From Platanthera guangdongensis (lineage: Eukaryota; Streptophyta; Magnoliopsida; Asparagales; Orchidaceae): DNA of 64,000 bases. The notes beneath the pieces are model-generated. The model was not told where the DNA came from and ran no database searches. It saw only the letters and a list, made by a program, of their open reading frames with translations. Both the position numbers and the translations under genes were made by a program. Below are positions 7,893 to 20,180 of the stretch, in pieces. Position 1 is the stretch's first letter. Each line of letters begins with the position of its first letter. The stretch is from NCBI GenBank assembly GCA_039583875.1, contig CM077164.1, positions 65,875,628 to 65,939,627 on the forward strand, given 5' to 3'.

Positions 7893-10800
7893 TTATTCTA
7901 AGTTTATCATACCTAATTCAATTTTAAACTTATTGAATTTAGTTTCTTCTAAAGGCTTAGTATACATGTCAGCTAGTTGATTATCTGTATTAACATACTC
8001 CAGTGAAATATCTTCTTTTTCTACATGTTCCCTTAGAAAATTGTATTTTATTTCAATGTGTTTAGTTCTACTATGGGAAACAGGATTGTTTGCAATAGAT
8101 ATAGCACTAGTAGAATCACAAAATAGTGGTGTTCTACTTACCTGAATACCATAATCCTCAAGCTGATGTTGTATCCATAGAAGTTGAGCACAACAACTTC
8201 CTGCAGCCACATACTCTGATTCTGCTGTGGAGATAGCCACACTTGTTTGCTTCTTGCTACTCCATGAAATCAGTCTTCCACCTAGGAATTGACAGGTACC
8301 AGTTGTACTTTTCCTATCTTCTTTGCAGTCTGCAAAATCTGCATCTGAATAACCTATCAGTTCAAAGTCTCCATTCCTAGGGTACCAAAGGCCTAGATAA
8401 GGAGTGCCCTTAAGATATCTCAGTATCCTTTTGACTGCTGTCAAATGAGACTCTTTAGGGCAAGCTTGGTACCTAGCACAGACACATGTAGCATACATGA
8501 TATCTGGTCTACTTGCAGTCAAATAGAGTAGGGAGCCAACTATCCCTCTATACAAAGTCTCATCTACAGGTTTCCCTGCATCATCTTTGCTAAGAGACAT
8601 ACTTGACCCCATAGGAGTTTTCATGGTACTGGATGAATCCATACCATACTTCCTTATCAGTTCTAGGGTGAACTTAGACTGTCATATGGATAAACCATTC
8701 TCAGTCTGTCTAACTTGGAGACCCAAGAAGAACTTTAGTTTCCTCATACTGCTCATCTCAAATTGTCCTTGCATAAGTTTTGCAAACTTTTTGCAAAGAC
8801 TACTTTCAGTAGACCCAAATATGATGTCATCTACATATATTTGGACTAGTATGATCTTGCCTCTCGATTCCCTAAGAAATAGAGTCTTGTCTATTTTCCC
8901 CCTTGTGAATTTATTCTCAATGAGGAAAGTAGACAGGGTTTCATACCAAGCCCTAGGGGCTTGTTTTAACCCATACAAAGCCTTCCTAAGTCTATAGACA
9001 TAATTAGGTTGAGTTGAATCAACAAAACCTGATGGCTGTTCCACATAGACCTCTTCCTTCAGATTACCATTCAGAAAGGCTGACTTAACATCCATTTGGT
9101 AAACTTTAAATCCTTGATAGGTTGCATAGGCCAAGAACATTCTTATTGCCTCCAGTCTGGCTACTGGAGCAAAGGTTTGATCAAAGTCAATACCTTCTTC
9201 TTGCCTATATCCCTTAGCAATCAGTCTTGCTTTCTTCTTAATAATCACTCCATGTTCATCCATCTTGTTCCTAAAGATCCACTTGGTTCCAATTATGTTG
9301 TGGTCTTTTGGTTTAGGAACAAGTTCACAGACTTTACATCTCTTGAACTGATTCAGCTCCTCTTGCATTGCCTCAATCCAATGAGGGTCTAGGATGGCTT
9401 CTTCAAATTTCTTTGGCTCTACTTGGGATAGAAAACTGGAGTAGAGTACTGCACTCAGATTTCTGCTCCTTGTTTGTACCCCTTGTCTTAGATCACCAAT
9501 AATTTGATCTGCTGGATGATCTCTTAGATGTTTATTAGCTGGTGGCAGCCTGGCTTCAGGTTGAACTCCTTCAACTTCTTCAACTTGCTGCACTCCATGA
9601 TCTTCTTCTACATCAGGTGCATGTAGTACTCCCCCTGGACAACAGCCACTATCTTCAACTTGGTGTCTTGCAGTAGGTCCTTCTTCTATAGTGAGCTTGT
9701 CCATCTTCTCAGTCACACCTGTGGAGCTGCAAATACTACTAGACAATTCATTATTAATAAGTCTAGCTTTAACAAATACTACATGTACTGATTCTTCGAC
9801 AACTTGAGTAGTCAAGTTGTAGACCCTATAAGCCTTACTATTGTTGCTGTACCCAACAAATATCCCCTCTTGGGATTTGGCAGCAAACTTGGTTAAGTAA
9901 GACTTACCATTGTTAAGTATATAGCATTTACAACCAAAGATCCTGAAATAGGATAGGTTTGGTTTTCTACCTTTCACAATCTCATAGGGGGTCTTATTGT
10001 GGCTCTTAGTAATGGTAGCCCTATTAATTACATGGCATGCAGTATTAACTGCCTCAGCCCAGAAATATTCTGCGAGAGATGTGTCATTTAATAGGGTTCT
10101 ACCAGCCTCAATCAAGGTTCTATTCTTCCTTTCAGCAATGTCATTTTGCTGAGGTGTTCTTGGTGAAGAAAATTCCTGAAATATCCCAAATTCTTCACAT
10201 AGTTTTGTCATACTATCAGACTGGAATTCAGTACCATGGTCACTTCTTACTTTGACCACTGTACTGTCTAACTCATTCTGAATTTGTTTGACAAAACTAT
10301 AGAAGATAGTAGGTGTTTCAGATTTCTGTCTAAGGAAGAACACCCAGGAAAACCTTGAGTAGTCATCTACAACTACAAATATGTAGACCTTCCTACCTAG
10401 GCTGTGAACTGGCATAGGACCAATAAGATCCATATGCAAGAGGTATAAGCACCTCACAGCATCTTTGTTTTCAATGCTATTAAAGGTGGATCTAGTCTGC
10501 TTGCCCTTTTGACAAGCTGAGCATATTCCATCTTTAATACACTTAACTTGAGGACCATTCCTCACTAACTCTTTGCTATAGAGTTGGCCAAATGTCTTGT
10601 AGTTAAGATGGGCTAGCCTCTTGTGCCATTTGACACAATGAGAGACTTTCTCATCAGCTACAAGACACACTGGAGAAGCATTGTTCTCACACATAATGTC
10701 TAGACAATAGACATTTCTTTTTCTGTAACCAGTCAAAATGATCTCTTGATCATTTGATCTCCTGATATGACAACCATCTTTGACAAATGAGATGTCATAT

Positions 10801-11054
10801 CCTAAATCACTCAGTTGACTTATACTAATAAGGTTATGTTTCAAACCTTTAACATAAGCCACTTGAGTAATAGTTATATGGGTGCTAGAAATGTTACCAA
10901 AACCCTTGATAATTCCTTTTTCAGAACCACCAAAGGTGACTTTAGGACCATCCTTGATAGGTGTGTAGTCCTTTAGCAATCCCCTAGTTCCAGTCATGTG
11001 CCTGGAACATCCACTGTCCAAGTACCATATTGGGGCATGGCCACTTGGAATTAC
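7893..11054 (-). pseudogene. A1 pol: protease, integrase, reverse transcriptase, RNase H (one in-frame stop)
   Basis: Reading from 11054 down: protease [13 protein letters not shown]-pre-integrase with HKRLAHLN and CSACQKGKQ; integrase catalytic core with HMDLIGP, SDHGTEF and AERKNRT (D,D,E); RT with [30 protein letters not shown] and catalytic YVDDIIFGS; RNase H with [19 protein letters not shown] and the final [12 protein letters not shown] at 8682-8684, after LQVRQ, splits the RT/RNase H linker. Near the third catalytic residue, [10 protein letters not shown] has Asp where A2 and B have Gly. Same frame as gag, separated by a TAA at 11067-11069. Otherwise of full Ty1/copia length. Confidence 0.93.
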
Positions 11055-11075
11055 CTGCAAAACAGATTAGTTGAC
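11055..11075 (-). other. A1 gag/pol boundary: 21-nt GT...AG block with in-frame TAA
   Basis: On the minus strand AAG|GTCAACTAATC leads to TGTTTTGCAG|GTAATT. The gag stop TAA lies inside, followed by a branch-point-like CTAAT, a pyrimidine tract and GCAG. Pol continues in the same frame. A2 has the same block and B a longer one. It may be a readthrough site, or the tail of a spliced segment. Confidence 0.45.
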
Positions 11076-13104
11076 CTTAGAACCCAAAGAATTCTTGGGT
11101 CCTTGGTGCTGGTTAGTTTGCCTCTTAATAACGCTACCTGCAGATCTTCCAACGGGCAGTTTGCTACTCACTTTGGCACTTGAATTGTGCCAACAGTCCA
11201 TGACAAAGTGGCCCACCTTGCCACAGCACCAGCACTCAAATCTATTGTACCTTTGCTTAGGTACAACCCTGGTTGTTCTATCTACAACAGGCTTGTTGAG
11301 TACTGGGGCTTTGCCCTTAGACTTGGACTTTACAGTCCTAGCAGGTTGTGTAAACCCTAATCCAGTTTTACCCTTGTGAGGTATAAACTCATCTATCAGA
11401 GGTAGAACTGATTTTGGTTTAGAGAACCTTGCTACTATATCTCTCTCCTTCTGAAGACTAATCTCCAGATTTCTGATTTGATCATTCTTAAATGTTAGAG
11501 TCCCCATCTGAATTACAGTTATGTTCTTCAGTCTGGCTATTTCATTATGTTTTTGATCAATCAACTTCTCAAAATCAGTTGCAGCCTCTTTGAGACTAGC
11601 AATCTCCTTTGCCTGACTCTTAGCCAAGGATTTGCTTTTCTTAAAAGCTTGCAACAATACTCTATATTCATCAATCAACTGATGAATATCTTCTTCAGAT
11701 TCAGATCCACTGGCATCACTTGATGCTGATGTAACTGAATCTGAACTAGCACTAGAAATTGAACTTAAAGAACAATTTTGTACCTTACTTGGTCCAGGCT
11801 GATCCTAGATTTTGTCACCTTCTGACAATGCCATCAGTCCTTGGCACTGATTGTCCTCTTGCTCATATATAAAGTTTATTAGCTGGATGAACTCCTCTTC
11901 CTCTTCTTCAGCAAACAGTCCTATGTAAGCTTCAGCTTCTGACTCAGTTTCTGAAGAAGACATGTCTGACAGGCCTTTGTCCTTCTTGGCAACAAAGGAC
12001 CTTTCCTTCTTGCCATTGAATTGAGTCTTTTTCTTATCTGTTGACTCTTTCCTTTTCTCTGGACAGTCTGCAACAACATGTCCTTGTCTGTTACAGCAAT
12101 AGCAAACAATTTTTGATAAAGTTGCTTTGCTTGACTTGGTCTTTCTCCTGTCTTTCTTTGATGACTTCTTGTTCTGATAATAGTCATCTTTTCTCTATGA
12201 AGTGGATGGCTTTGACCTCCACTGTTTCTTCTTTAGAAATTTCTGAAAGTGTCTTGTGAAGGCTGCAAAATCCTCATCACTCTCACTGCTTTCAGAATCC
12301 TTGCATTCTGTCTCATCTGACTCAGTTCCAGCAACCCTTGGAGGTGGAGATGGAAGACTTACTTTTGTATTTCCTGGTGGCTTCTGTCTTGAATGCCACT
12401 GTCCTTTCTTTATGCTCACTTCTTGTAGTCTTCTCCTCTTCTTTCCTCACCATCAACTGCATCTCATAGGATAGCAGTTTTCCAAACAATGTTGGAGGAG
12501 GGATATCTGCTAACTTGGCCATTTCCCTTATGACACAGATCTTGGTGTCCCAGTCCTTTGTTAGGGATCTCAAGAACTTATCATTCAGCTCATAGTTGCT
12601 GAATTCTCTTCCATAAGACATCAACTCATTGACAATCCTATAGAATTTCTTATAGCATTCTGTTATGCTATCAGACCTGCCTTGCCTGAAACTTTCATAT
12701 TCCTGGTTTAACAAAGACTTTCTGTCCTGCCTAACTTCGTCAGAACCCTCCATATACACTATCAAAGTATCTCACATCTCCTTAGATGTCTTACAGTGTA
12801 TCAAGTTCTGAAATGTAGCATCATCTATGACACTCACAATGATATTCTGAGCCCTTTTGTCCATGGTGGCCAGAATAATCTCTTCTTTTGTCATTTCAGA
12901 AAAGTCCTTAGGTGTTCTCTGATTTGCATCCAGGACTGAAACCTTCATAGGCACATATGACCCTTCTTTAACTGTGATATATATTCTAGGGTCTGAGGCT
13001 TTCATAAACAGTCTCACCCTTTCTTTCCAGATGCCAAAAATCTCTTTTCTGCAAATGGGCAATTTCATGGATCCAAGTTCCTTATGATTCTCTGTTGAAC
13101 CCAT
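11067..13104 (-). pseudogene. A1 gag (multiple lesions)
   Basis: Starts at MGSTENHKELG (ATG at 13102-13104). It covers the Ty1/copia Gag domain (WKERVRLFM, RRQ-like QDRKSLLNQEYESF, LRSLTKDWD), an acidic Ser-rich stretch, a first zinc knuckle CYCCNRQGHVVADC (about 12060-12110), a coiled-coil-like region with LLQAFKKSKSLAKSQ, and a second knuckle CWCCGKVGHFVMDC (about 11190-11235). Lesions relative to A2: TGA for Trp at 12772-12774, a frameshift near 12360, TAG at 12195-12197, and a TAG near 11805. Two knuckles are typical of Sirevirus Gag. It cannot yield full-length Gag. Confidence 0.9.
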
Positions 13105-13192
13105 TTTCTTGATTTTCTTGATTCTGCACTTTACTTATACTGAATCTGCCAACAGGATCTACTCAGACAGTTATGTCCCTTTTTGAGTAACC

Positions 13193-13206
13193 TGGCTCTG
13201 ATACCA
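13193..13206 (-). other. A1 primer binding site (initiator Met tRNA)
   Basis: Minus strand TGGTATCAGAGCCA, 2 nt inside the 5' LTR, complementary to the 3' end of plant initiator Met tRNA, which would prime minus-strand synthesis. About 90 nt of leader separate it from gag. Confidence 0.92.
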
Positions 13207-13208
13207 CT

Positions 13209-15295
13209 TGAAAGAAATTGTACCCTAATCACCTAGAGGGGGGGGGGGGGGTGAATAGGTGACTAAATCTTTTTTAAACTTTTAGGCAGATTGCAGACAA
13301 TATCACAGATTTATAATTACTTCTTCACAACAAACAATTAGCAATCACATAATAAACATGCACACAGTGAACACACAGATTTATATTGGTTCCCCAAGGT
13401 TTGGGTACATCCACTTTCCCCCTTTGCCTATCTAGTAGTGTACTAGATTAGGCCAAACTCCTCCACTATATCTCAGATCCACAGATCTTACACTCAGAAC
13501 CCCAAATGGTTCCTACAGCTCAGGCCCAAGGCCCTACAACTCAGTCTTCTCCAAAGACCTACACTCAGCCACAAGGCCTACACTCAGCCACAACAGGCCT
13601 ACACTCAGAGAAATAGATATCCTACACTCAGGCCCTACCACTCAGCCTTTATAATTACAGGCTTACAACTAAGATCCCTAAGGATCCTACAAGATATTAA
13701 GAATACAAAGTCTATATACCTACAACTCTGAATAGAGAGAAGAGTTGACAGGTTCTTGATGAGTTCTTGGAAGAACTCTGCTGAGATCAACCTCACTTGG
13801 CTTTCTTCAAAGCTTCTTGAATGTAGAACACAATAGGGTTGATACTCTCTGCAGCTGATCTTCAATCACTGCAACTTAAGATTCAGAACTAGGTCTGAAC
13901 CCTTCTTTACAGCCTGGTTCCAACAGCTGTCTTCTTGGAAGGAGCTCTCTCTCTCTCTCCAACTTCTTAGATCTTCACTTGAATTGGTTCTTCAATGAAT
14001 AGGTAGATCTTGTGTGAATCACTTTGATGTGTTGATCTATGTTTCTAATTTTTTTCTGTTGACAGAATAGGCCTTTATATAGGCCTTCTTCATGGTGACC
14101 GACTGATCTGGTTCCTAACAGCTTTCTGACAACTCTGACAGTTGTAGTAGACCGACTGGAATGGCAGCTGTCATGTCATCCAGTCACTTCTTGAAATATC
14201 TGTAACTGTCTGAAAGTGTCGAGACAGTCTTTCTTTAAGTGTCGACACTTATAGACTAAGTGTCGACACAAGTAGACTAAGTGTCGACACTAGCCTTCAA
14301 GGTGTCGACACAACTCCTTGTGTTGTAGAAATTTCTTCTCGACACTGCTTCTTCATCATGTGTCGACACTGATATTGTGTGTCAACACAACTCCTTATTC
14401 TTCAGTACTTAGTTGATTTCTTGTAAGTGTCGACACAACTCTTTTGTGTCGACACAACTTCTTGTGTTGAACTTGTTAAGTGTCGACACATCTTCTTGGT
14501 GTCGACACATGTATTTAGTGTTAATACTTTTGCTGAGTGTCGACACTGCTCCTTGTGTCGACACATTATTCTTTTGTTGAGACTTTGGCTGAGTGTCGAC
14601 ACGTCTCCTTTGTGTCGACACTTGTACTTAGAATTTATTGAACTTTGCTGAGTGTCGACACAGCCTCCTAGTGTCGACACTTTCTTCTTGTATTGAGTCT
14701 TCTGCTGAGTGTCGACACATTCTTTATTATGTCGACACTTTCTTCATGTGTTGAGTCTTCTGTTGAGTGTCGACACATTCTTTATTATGTCGACACTTTC
14801 TTCATGTGTTGAGTCTTCTGCTGTGTGTCGACACATACTTCATTATGTCGACACTTATACTTAGACTCTGCTGACTTTTGCTGAGTGTCGACACAGCCTC
14901 CAAGTGTCGACACTTTCTGATGTAGACAAAGTTCCTCTAGGTGTCGACACTGCTGCTAAGTGTCGACACAGCTTCACTGGACTTTTCTTCATTGAGTGTC
15001 GACACATCTCCTTTATGTCGACACTTTCCTCCTGGTGTCGACTCTGCATCCCTGGTGTCGACACAATTACTCCAAGTGTCGACACTGCTTCTCTGGATGT
15101 CGACACAAGTCTTCTTAAGTGTCGACACTTTCCTTCTGGGTTTCGACACATGGACTTAGAAACTTTTCAGCTTTCCCTGTAAATACTTGACCTGCACAAC
15201 TAAACTCAAAACACATCAAATACATTTTGATGTATATCATTGAGTAGGGTGAGGCTTTTTCAAATCAGGTACATTTAATACCAATGTACCCAACA
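13209..15295 (-). repeat. A1 5' LTR
   Basis: A 2087-bp partner of 2173-4264. It has a 14-G run at 13238-13251, a TATA box at 14074-14081, and the palindrome array at about 14215-15150. It ends ...CAACA and is followed by the target duplication CTCCA. Nothing else is encoded; open frames over the array are palindrome translations. Confidence 0.95.
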
Positions 15296-15418
15296 CTCCA
15301 CCACCGTCCTGGAACCTTGCTTCAACTGCAAGAAGCGGTCCTCCAGCTCGTCTCGGGCTGACTGCGGAACAAAATGCTCCAACAGCATGAGCCTGAACTC
15401 CTCCCACGTCACCTCGGC
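15296..15418 (-). pseudogene. D1 gag, middle piece between A1 and B
   Basis: A 123-bp island of D1 gag. On the minus strand it encodes VTWEEFRLMLLEHFVP and DRFLQLKQGSRTV, matching D2 gag residues at about 46825-46930. It is flanked by the A1 duplication (15296-15300) and the B duplication (15414-15418, TCGGC), so two separate copia insertions landed 123 bp apart in one coding sequence. Confidence 0.9.
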
Positions 15419-16918
15419 TGAAAGTGCAGTTAGATCTGATATACTCTAGAGGGGGGTGAATAGAGTATATGGTGCTTTGAAACTTTTTACAACAATTGTT
15501 GTAATAAGAGTGAGCAGGGAAGCAGTAATAAAACTAATCACAGCACTAAGTTAAACAAAAGCTAATCACAAAAAAATCAAGGCCAGAAACAAACATAAAA
15601 ACAAGCAAAACCAGAAGACACAAGGAAATATAGTGGTTCCCCTAAACTTGGGTACATCCACTCTTCTACCACCCTAGGTAGGAATCCACTACAGGATGAG
15701 TTGATCAGGTGTCCTGGGCACCAATGAGCTTTTGATAAGGTGCTCAAAAACAAAAGCAGATTTTTTGATCAGGTGTCTTGCCACCAATGAGCTTTTGACA
15801 AGGTGCTCAAAAACCAAGCTCAAACTTTTGAAGGGAGTTTGAAAAACCCTTTATAGAGAGGGGGTGAGAGAGTGATGGAAGTCTTCTCTTTCTCAAAAAA
15901 CTGAGAAGACTATGTGGATTGTTGATGTCAAAGCTCCCCCTGAATCCTTGAGATCTTCAGGAAGAAAAGCTTTGCTGAGGGTGATAGGCCTTCAAAGATT
16001 GAACTCCAGCAATAGATGATTTCAGCAATGACTGAAATGTTGAATGTCTGGAGTCTGAAATATGTTGGCCTTGAACACTTTGAAACTAAAGAGATCTGAA
16101 GATTTCTGAAAAGATTGATCTCCTTGGATGAGTGTTCTTGAGAATTCTTTGAGACAGTATATTTTTGAATGTATCTCTGTAATATGTGTGTCTCTCTCTG
16201 TATTCTATTAGAGACTCAAAAATTCTATCTTTTATTCTCTGGTACAGAATAGAATAACATTCTCTATCAAGTATAGCTGTTAGCCTGCATTAATTGCATC
16301 CTTAATTGCAAAATCTCTTCTGGAGGAAAGTCCATAGAAATATTCCTTGAAACTTGGTCCAGAAATGAATGAAAACGGCTAGGAAATCTCTGAATTAATT
16401 GCAGAATAACTCCTTAACTGATTTGAAATTGAATCTAGAAACATCCTTGAAGTTATCTGAAATCATCGAACTGAGCTCTGCTATCGTCGAGCTGAGCTAA
16501 GCGATCTGGAAATATACAGCAGCAAAATATCGTCGATCTGAGCTCAAAGATCGTCGAACTGAGCTTAGAGATAAAGATCCAAAGCAGAGTCAAAATCGTC
16601 GACCTGAGCTCACCGATCGTCGAATGGAGTTCGACGATATAATGAGGTTGAGCTCAGCGATCGTTGAATGGAGTTCGACGATCTGTCGAAGTTGAGCTAG
16701 ACGATCGTCGATCGAAGTTCGACGAATCGTCGTGCTGAGCTCGAAGATATGACTTAGTCTCCAAATAGAAAATCTTGGTCTTCAGGGCAGCTTCCAAACC
16801 TAGACTTCTAACCCTTAGACTCAATTCTAATTGACCTATTGAGCTATACAGGAGGTCAAGCATTGATTCCTAGAGACATAGTGATCCTGACCCAAATTAG
16901 TAATAGGGTGTTCCAACA
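15419..16918 (-). repeat. B 3' LTR
   Basis: A 1500-bp LTR matched by 32169-33667. It contains two direct copies of a 64-bp unit (15701-15764 and 15765-15828, starting TTGATCAGGTGTC), a TATA-like CTATAAAGG on the minus strand at 15849-15856, and the U3 inverted-repeat array at about 16460-16750. Confidence 0.93.
16460..16750. repeat. B 3' LTR U3 array of TCGTCGA / TCGACGA inverted repeats
   Basis: About ten degenerate copies of ATCGTCGA plus a GAGCTC-like centre plus, in the better copies, TCGACGAT on the other side. Each unit is an imperfect palindrome of about 24 bp. The same motif recurs in the B spacer (26430-26715) and inside B gag (30170-30410). Confidence 0.88.
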
Positions 16919-16934
16919 ATCTCCCCCTATTTGG
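16919..16934 (-). other. B polypurine tract
   Basis: Minus strand CCCAAATAGGGGGAGAT abutting the 3' LTR, nearly identical to the A1 and A2 tracts. Sequence from 16935 to 17081 is untranslated and shows nothing else. Confidence 0.85.
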
Positions 16935-17081
16935 GTTAGGATTACTATTTACAGACTTTGGAAAAAGTTAAATAACAACATACAATCAGCAAAACAGAAA
17001 AAACAACAGCTACACATAGCAGAACCACAGAAATATATAGCATCCAGATAGTCAGAAATCAGAGAATGTCACCTTACAATA

Positions 17082-17319
17082 TCATTTCTTTTCCTTGCCC
17101 TTAACAAGTTTAATCTCTCTGTTAGGATTGAGGGCTTATTTGTTTGATCTAGTATCATCTGCTGCACCCAAATATGTTTGCTTTTTAGGCCTGGGAACTA
17201 CAACTTCAGGATGTAATTCCATATACCTATCAGAATCAAAGAATTTACTTGATGCATATCTCTCTAGTGATAACTTCTCAATTGAAGTTATCTAGTCCCC
17301 TAGTTTTACATAATCGTTG
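17082..17319 (-). pseudogene. B ORF3, C-terminal fragment beyond C
   Basis: Minus-strand frame from 17319 reads NDYVKLGD, a TAG, then KLSLERYASSKFFDSDRYME, PRPKKQTYLGAADD, another stop, and ends KGKEKK. The Lys-rich tail recalls the C terminus of A1 ORF3 (KKKDLKGKK). It stops exactly at the C boundary. The matching N-terminal part resumes at about 23426, but the middle is missing. Confidence 0.7.
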
Positions 17320-18620
17320 TGATAAATGAGAAGAAATGACTTAAATTAGTATAAATGTCCATAAATTAATAGTCATTTTATTCACGCTTAATTAACATAT
17401 TTTGCTTATGTTTTTCTTATTAGAAATGACGTAGAAATCGAACCGGCAAATTAAGTGCAGGAATTGTATTTTGGTTGTGCAGTTGTTACAGAAACCTGTT
17501 GCAGTTGTTGTAACAAGTCTGGGCGTTTTTAAAATTCGAATTTCGAATTTTGCGCCAAAACTAAATATGGAAGGAGGCATCTATTGGAAAGGGGCTGCTC
17601 GTTTTTAACAGGGGATTTTCATTCCTAAAGACACACGAAAAATTAGAGAGAGAGATTGGAGGCCATCATCTTGGAGAAGGAGAAGAACGGCTAGGGTTTG
17701 AAGGCATCGGAGGAGAAAGAAGGCTTTGGAAGGAGATCTAATCACAACTCCTGCACTTTTAACCTCTTTAATCATGTCTAGTAAGATCTATCTTGTTGGG
17801 TTCTCCATTTCCATTATGAACTAATTTCATAAGTCTTGTATGTGAGAGTAACTTGTGGTGTTGTTATGTTTTGATGTTAACTTCCCTCTATGAATGGTTG
17901 AAAACTATTTTTCTTGGATCTATATTTATTTCATGGAATGTTTGGAGTAAGTGTTCTTCTTCTAGATTGCGTAACAAGATTCGAGAGAGGAGTTACGTTG
18001 TTTAGAGTTGAATCCTCTATTTTGTGCAGCGAGATTCGAGAGAGGAGTCGTACAAATCTTTAACCAAAATTCCACTATCATACTTCGTCGCGAGATTTGA
18101 GAGAGGAGTGACAAAAGTGCAATATAGATTATGAGATAGTGTTGGAAAGAAAGAGATTTCATTTCTCGCTAGCGAACTTGAGTTGTGTGTGTATGATATT
18201 CTCATTTCATCTAAGTTAGAGATAACTAGGGAAATTAGGGTAATGGATTTCGGAGATCGAGAGATAAAGAAATCTACTTTCAACTCATCGCAGGATAGTA
18301 ATTAAGCGTTCATGAGGGTTTATTCTAAAGACTCATCACAACAAACAAGTGAAATCACATACGAGACTATTTCTCCAATTTGATAAAGGTCTCTTAAGTA
18401 AGTGTTAATTAGTTTTAATTTTGTTAGTTTAAGTTTTTTTATTATAAAATTAACCCACTAAAGAAAAAGTATCCCACTTGGATTCACGGAACGGGTAAGG
18501 CTAGTAATTACAAGCACTAACGTTGCACTTCCTCTAGGAACGATAACTCAACTCATCATTTTATTACTTGATTCGACACGTGCACTTGCGTGATTACGTA
18601 GATCCATTTTGGCCGTATCA
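17320..18620 (+). repeat. C 5' LTR
   Basis: Bounded by the inverted termini TGATA (17320) and TATCA (ending 18620), followed after AGTTTT by the primer site. The length, about 1.3 kb, fits Athila. The start is inferred from the termini and from ORF3 of B reading cleanly up to 17319. No partner LTR in the window. Confidence 0.78.
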
Positions 18621-18626
18621 AGTTTT

Positions 18627-18644
18627 TGGCGCCGTTGCCGAGGA
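18627..18644 (+). other. C primer binding site (tRNA-Asp type)
   Basis: TGGCGCCGTTGCCGAGGA matches the Athila/Tat primer site complementary to tRNA-Asp, with one change (GAGGA for GGGGA). Confidence 0.88.
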
Positions 18645-18767
18645 AGCGCAACTGGTTTAGTGTTTTATTTCTCGTAATATTAGTTAAACCTTAGTAGTTG
18701 GAGATCAAGTATTTTTGTTTTTAATTGTTTTTCTTGTCTTAGCACTTATTTCGAAGCTTTGTGGTGT

Positions 18768-20180
18768 ATGTCAAGGTATAGAAACCCAGAATTATTGCCA
18801 CTAAACTTAGAAATAGAGCGCACCTGTAGACAAAATCGAAGAAACCATAGAACGGAAAACATTGATCATCCTGAGATGGATAATAACGGACAACAAGTTA
18901 TCGATGACATAGAGGGTCACGTGAACCATAACGGGCAAGCGAATCCAAATAATCAACATGTACCGCCTCGAATGACCTGTAGGGATTACAACACACCTTT
19001 TAGGGGAGGTTTGCACACGAGTATTGCCCGACCACCTATAGAAGCTAATAATTTCAAGATGGACCCTTTCATTATGCAACAAGTTCAACTAAATAGATTT
19101 GGGGTCTTAACCATGAAGATGCAAACTCTCATTTTAAAACCTTCTTAACAATATGCGACATGTTTAAGGCAAATGGTGTGTCCGCAGACGCAATTCAATT
19201 AAGAGCATTCCCTTTTTTCCTTAGAAGGTCGAGCAAGGGATTGGTTGGACTCTTTACCCGATGATGCTATCACCACATGGGCCCAATTAGAGGATAAATT
19301 TTTAAATAAGTATTTTCCACCTTCTAAGACGGCTAAGCTGATTAGAGATATCACTACATTTATGCAACATCATGGGGAGACTCTTTACGACGCATGAGAG
19401 CGTTTTAAGGAGCTGTTAAGAAAATTTCCACACCATGGATTAGCACAACACCAACAAGTATCCACATTTTACAACGGGTTGCAAACCACAACCATGATTC
19501 TAGTAGATGGAGCCGCGGGAGGTTCCCTAATGAAAAAATATCCGGAAGATGCGTATACCATTTTAGAAGATTTAACGTCTAATAATTATCAAGCATATGA
19601 AAGACAAGCAATAAGTAATCCAGCAGGGGTGCACCATGTAGATCAAATCACATCCTTAGCCGCCGAAATGACATCACAATTCAACTTGATTAACAAGAGG
19701 CTAGATTCATTATCTAATCCTGCGCCTAGTGCACCACTAACGGTGGAACAATTAAATCTATTAACGGAGGAAGCCAATTATATAGGAGGACAACAGAGGC
19801 AAATTCCACCGGGATTTGCTAATCATTATCACCCCGAGTGGCGACATCACCCTAATTTCTCTTGGAGAAATAATCAAGGAGTGAACCAATCGCCGGGATT
19901 TCATCAAAATCTGAATCCCACCCTAGGGAATCCTCAAAACAATCCTAGGAAGTTAACTGATGAAGTTATTGTGGGGATGTTCCAAAAGAATGAGTCTAGG
20001 ATTGGAGGGATCGAGTCATCTCTAAGATCTTTAGAGACCACATTGGGGCAATTAGCAACCACGTTAAGCAAAAGGCCGATTGGATCATTACCTTCGGATA
20101 CCATGCCTAACCCAACAAGAGAGGAACCTCCTAATCATTGTAATGCAATCGCTTTAAGGAGTGGGGTGGAAATTCAAAGT
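18768..20180 (+). pseudogene. C gag (broken)
   Basis: Starts MSRYRNPELLPLNLEIERT, close to Athila Gag N termini. The conserved capsid block (ARDWLDSLP, KFLNKYFPP, ERFKELLRKFPHHGL, TFYNGL) lies at about 19225-19485 but in other frames from the start: there is a frameshift between 19130 and 19225, and a TGA at 19395-19397 replaces the Trp of the usual YDAWERFK. From 19479 the frame is open and runs into protease and RT. No zinc knuckle is visible, as is usual for Athila. Not functional. Confidence 0.85.

Larger units (their letters stand above)
2173..15295 (-). mobile_element. A1: Sirevirus-type Ty1/copia retrotransposon, complete with both LTRs
   Basis: A1 is a 13.1 kb minus-strand element with 2.09 kb LTRs, TG...CA ends and a perfect 5-bp target duplication CTCCA (2168-2172 and 15296-15300). 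Internal order is primer site, gag, protease-integrase-RT-RNase H, palindrome/TATA spacer, third ORF, polypurine tract. Integrase before RT defines Ty1/copia; two Gag zinc knuckles, long size and a third ORF after pol fit the Sirevirus (SIRE/Maximus) lineage. By eye the two LTRs differ at about 35-40 of 2090 positions plus an 8-bp indel (about 2%). It sits inside D1 gag. Gag and pol carry stops; the third ORF is intact. Confidence 0.95.

Noticed and set aside
13193..13206. Possible tRNA gene matches at primer sites
   Set aside because: Only 12-18 nt complementary to tRNA 3' ends are present, each next to an LTR; no cloverleaf around them.
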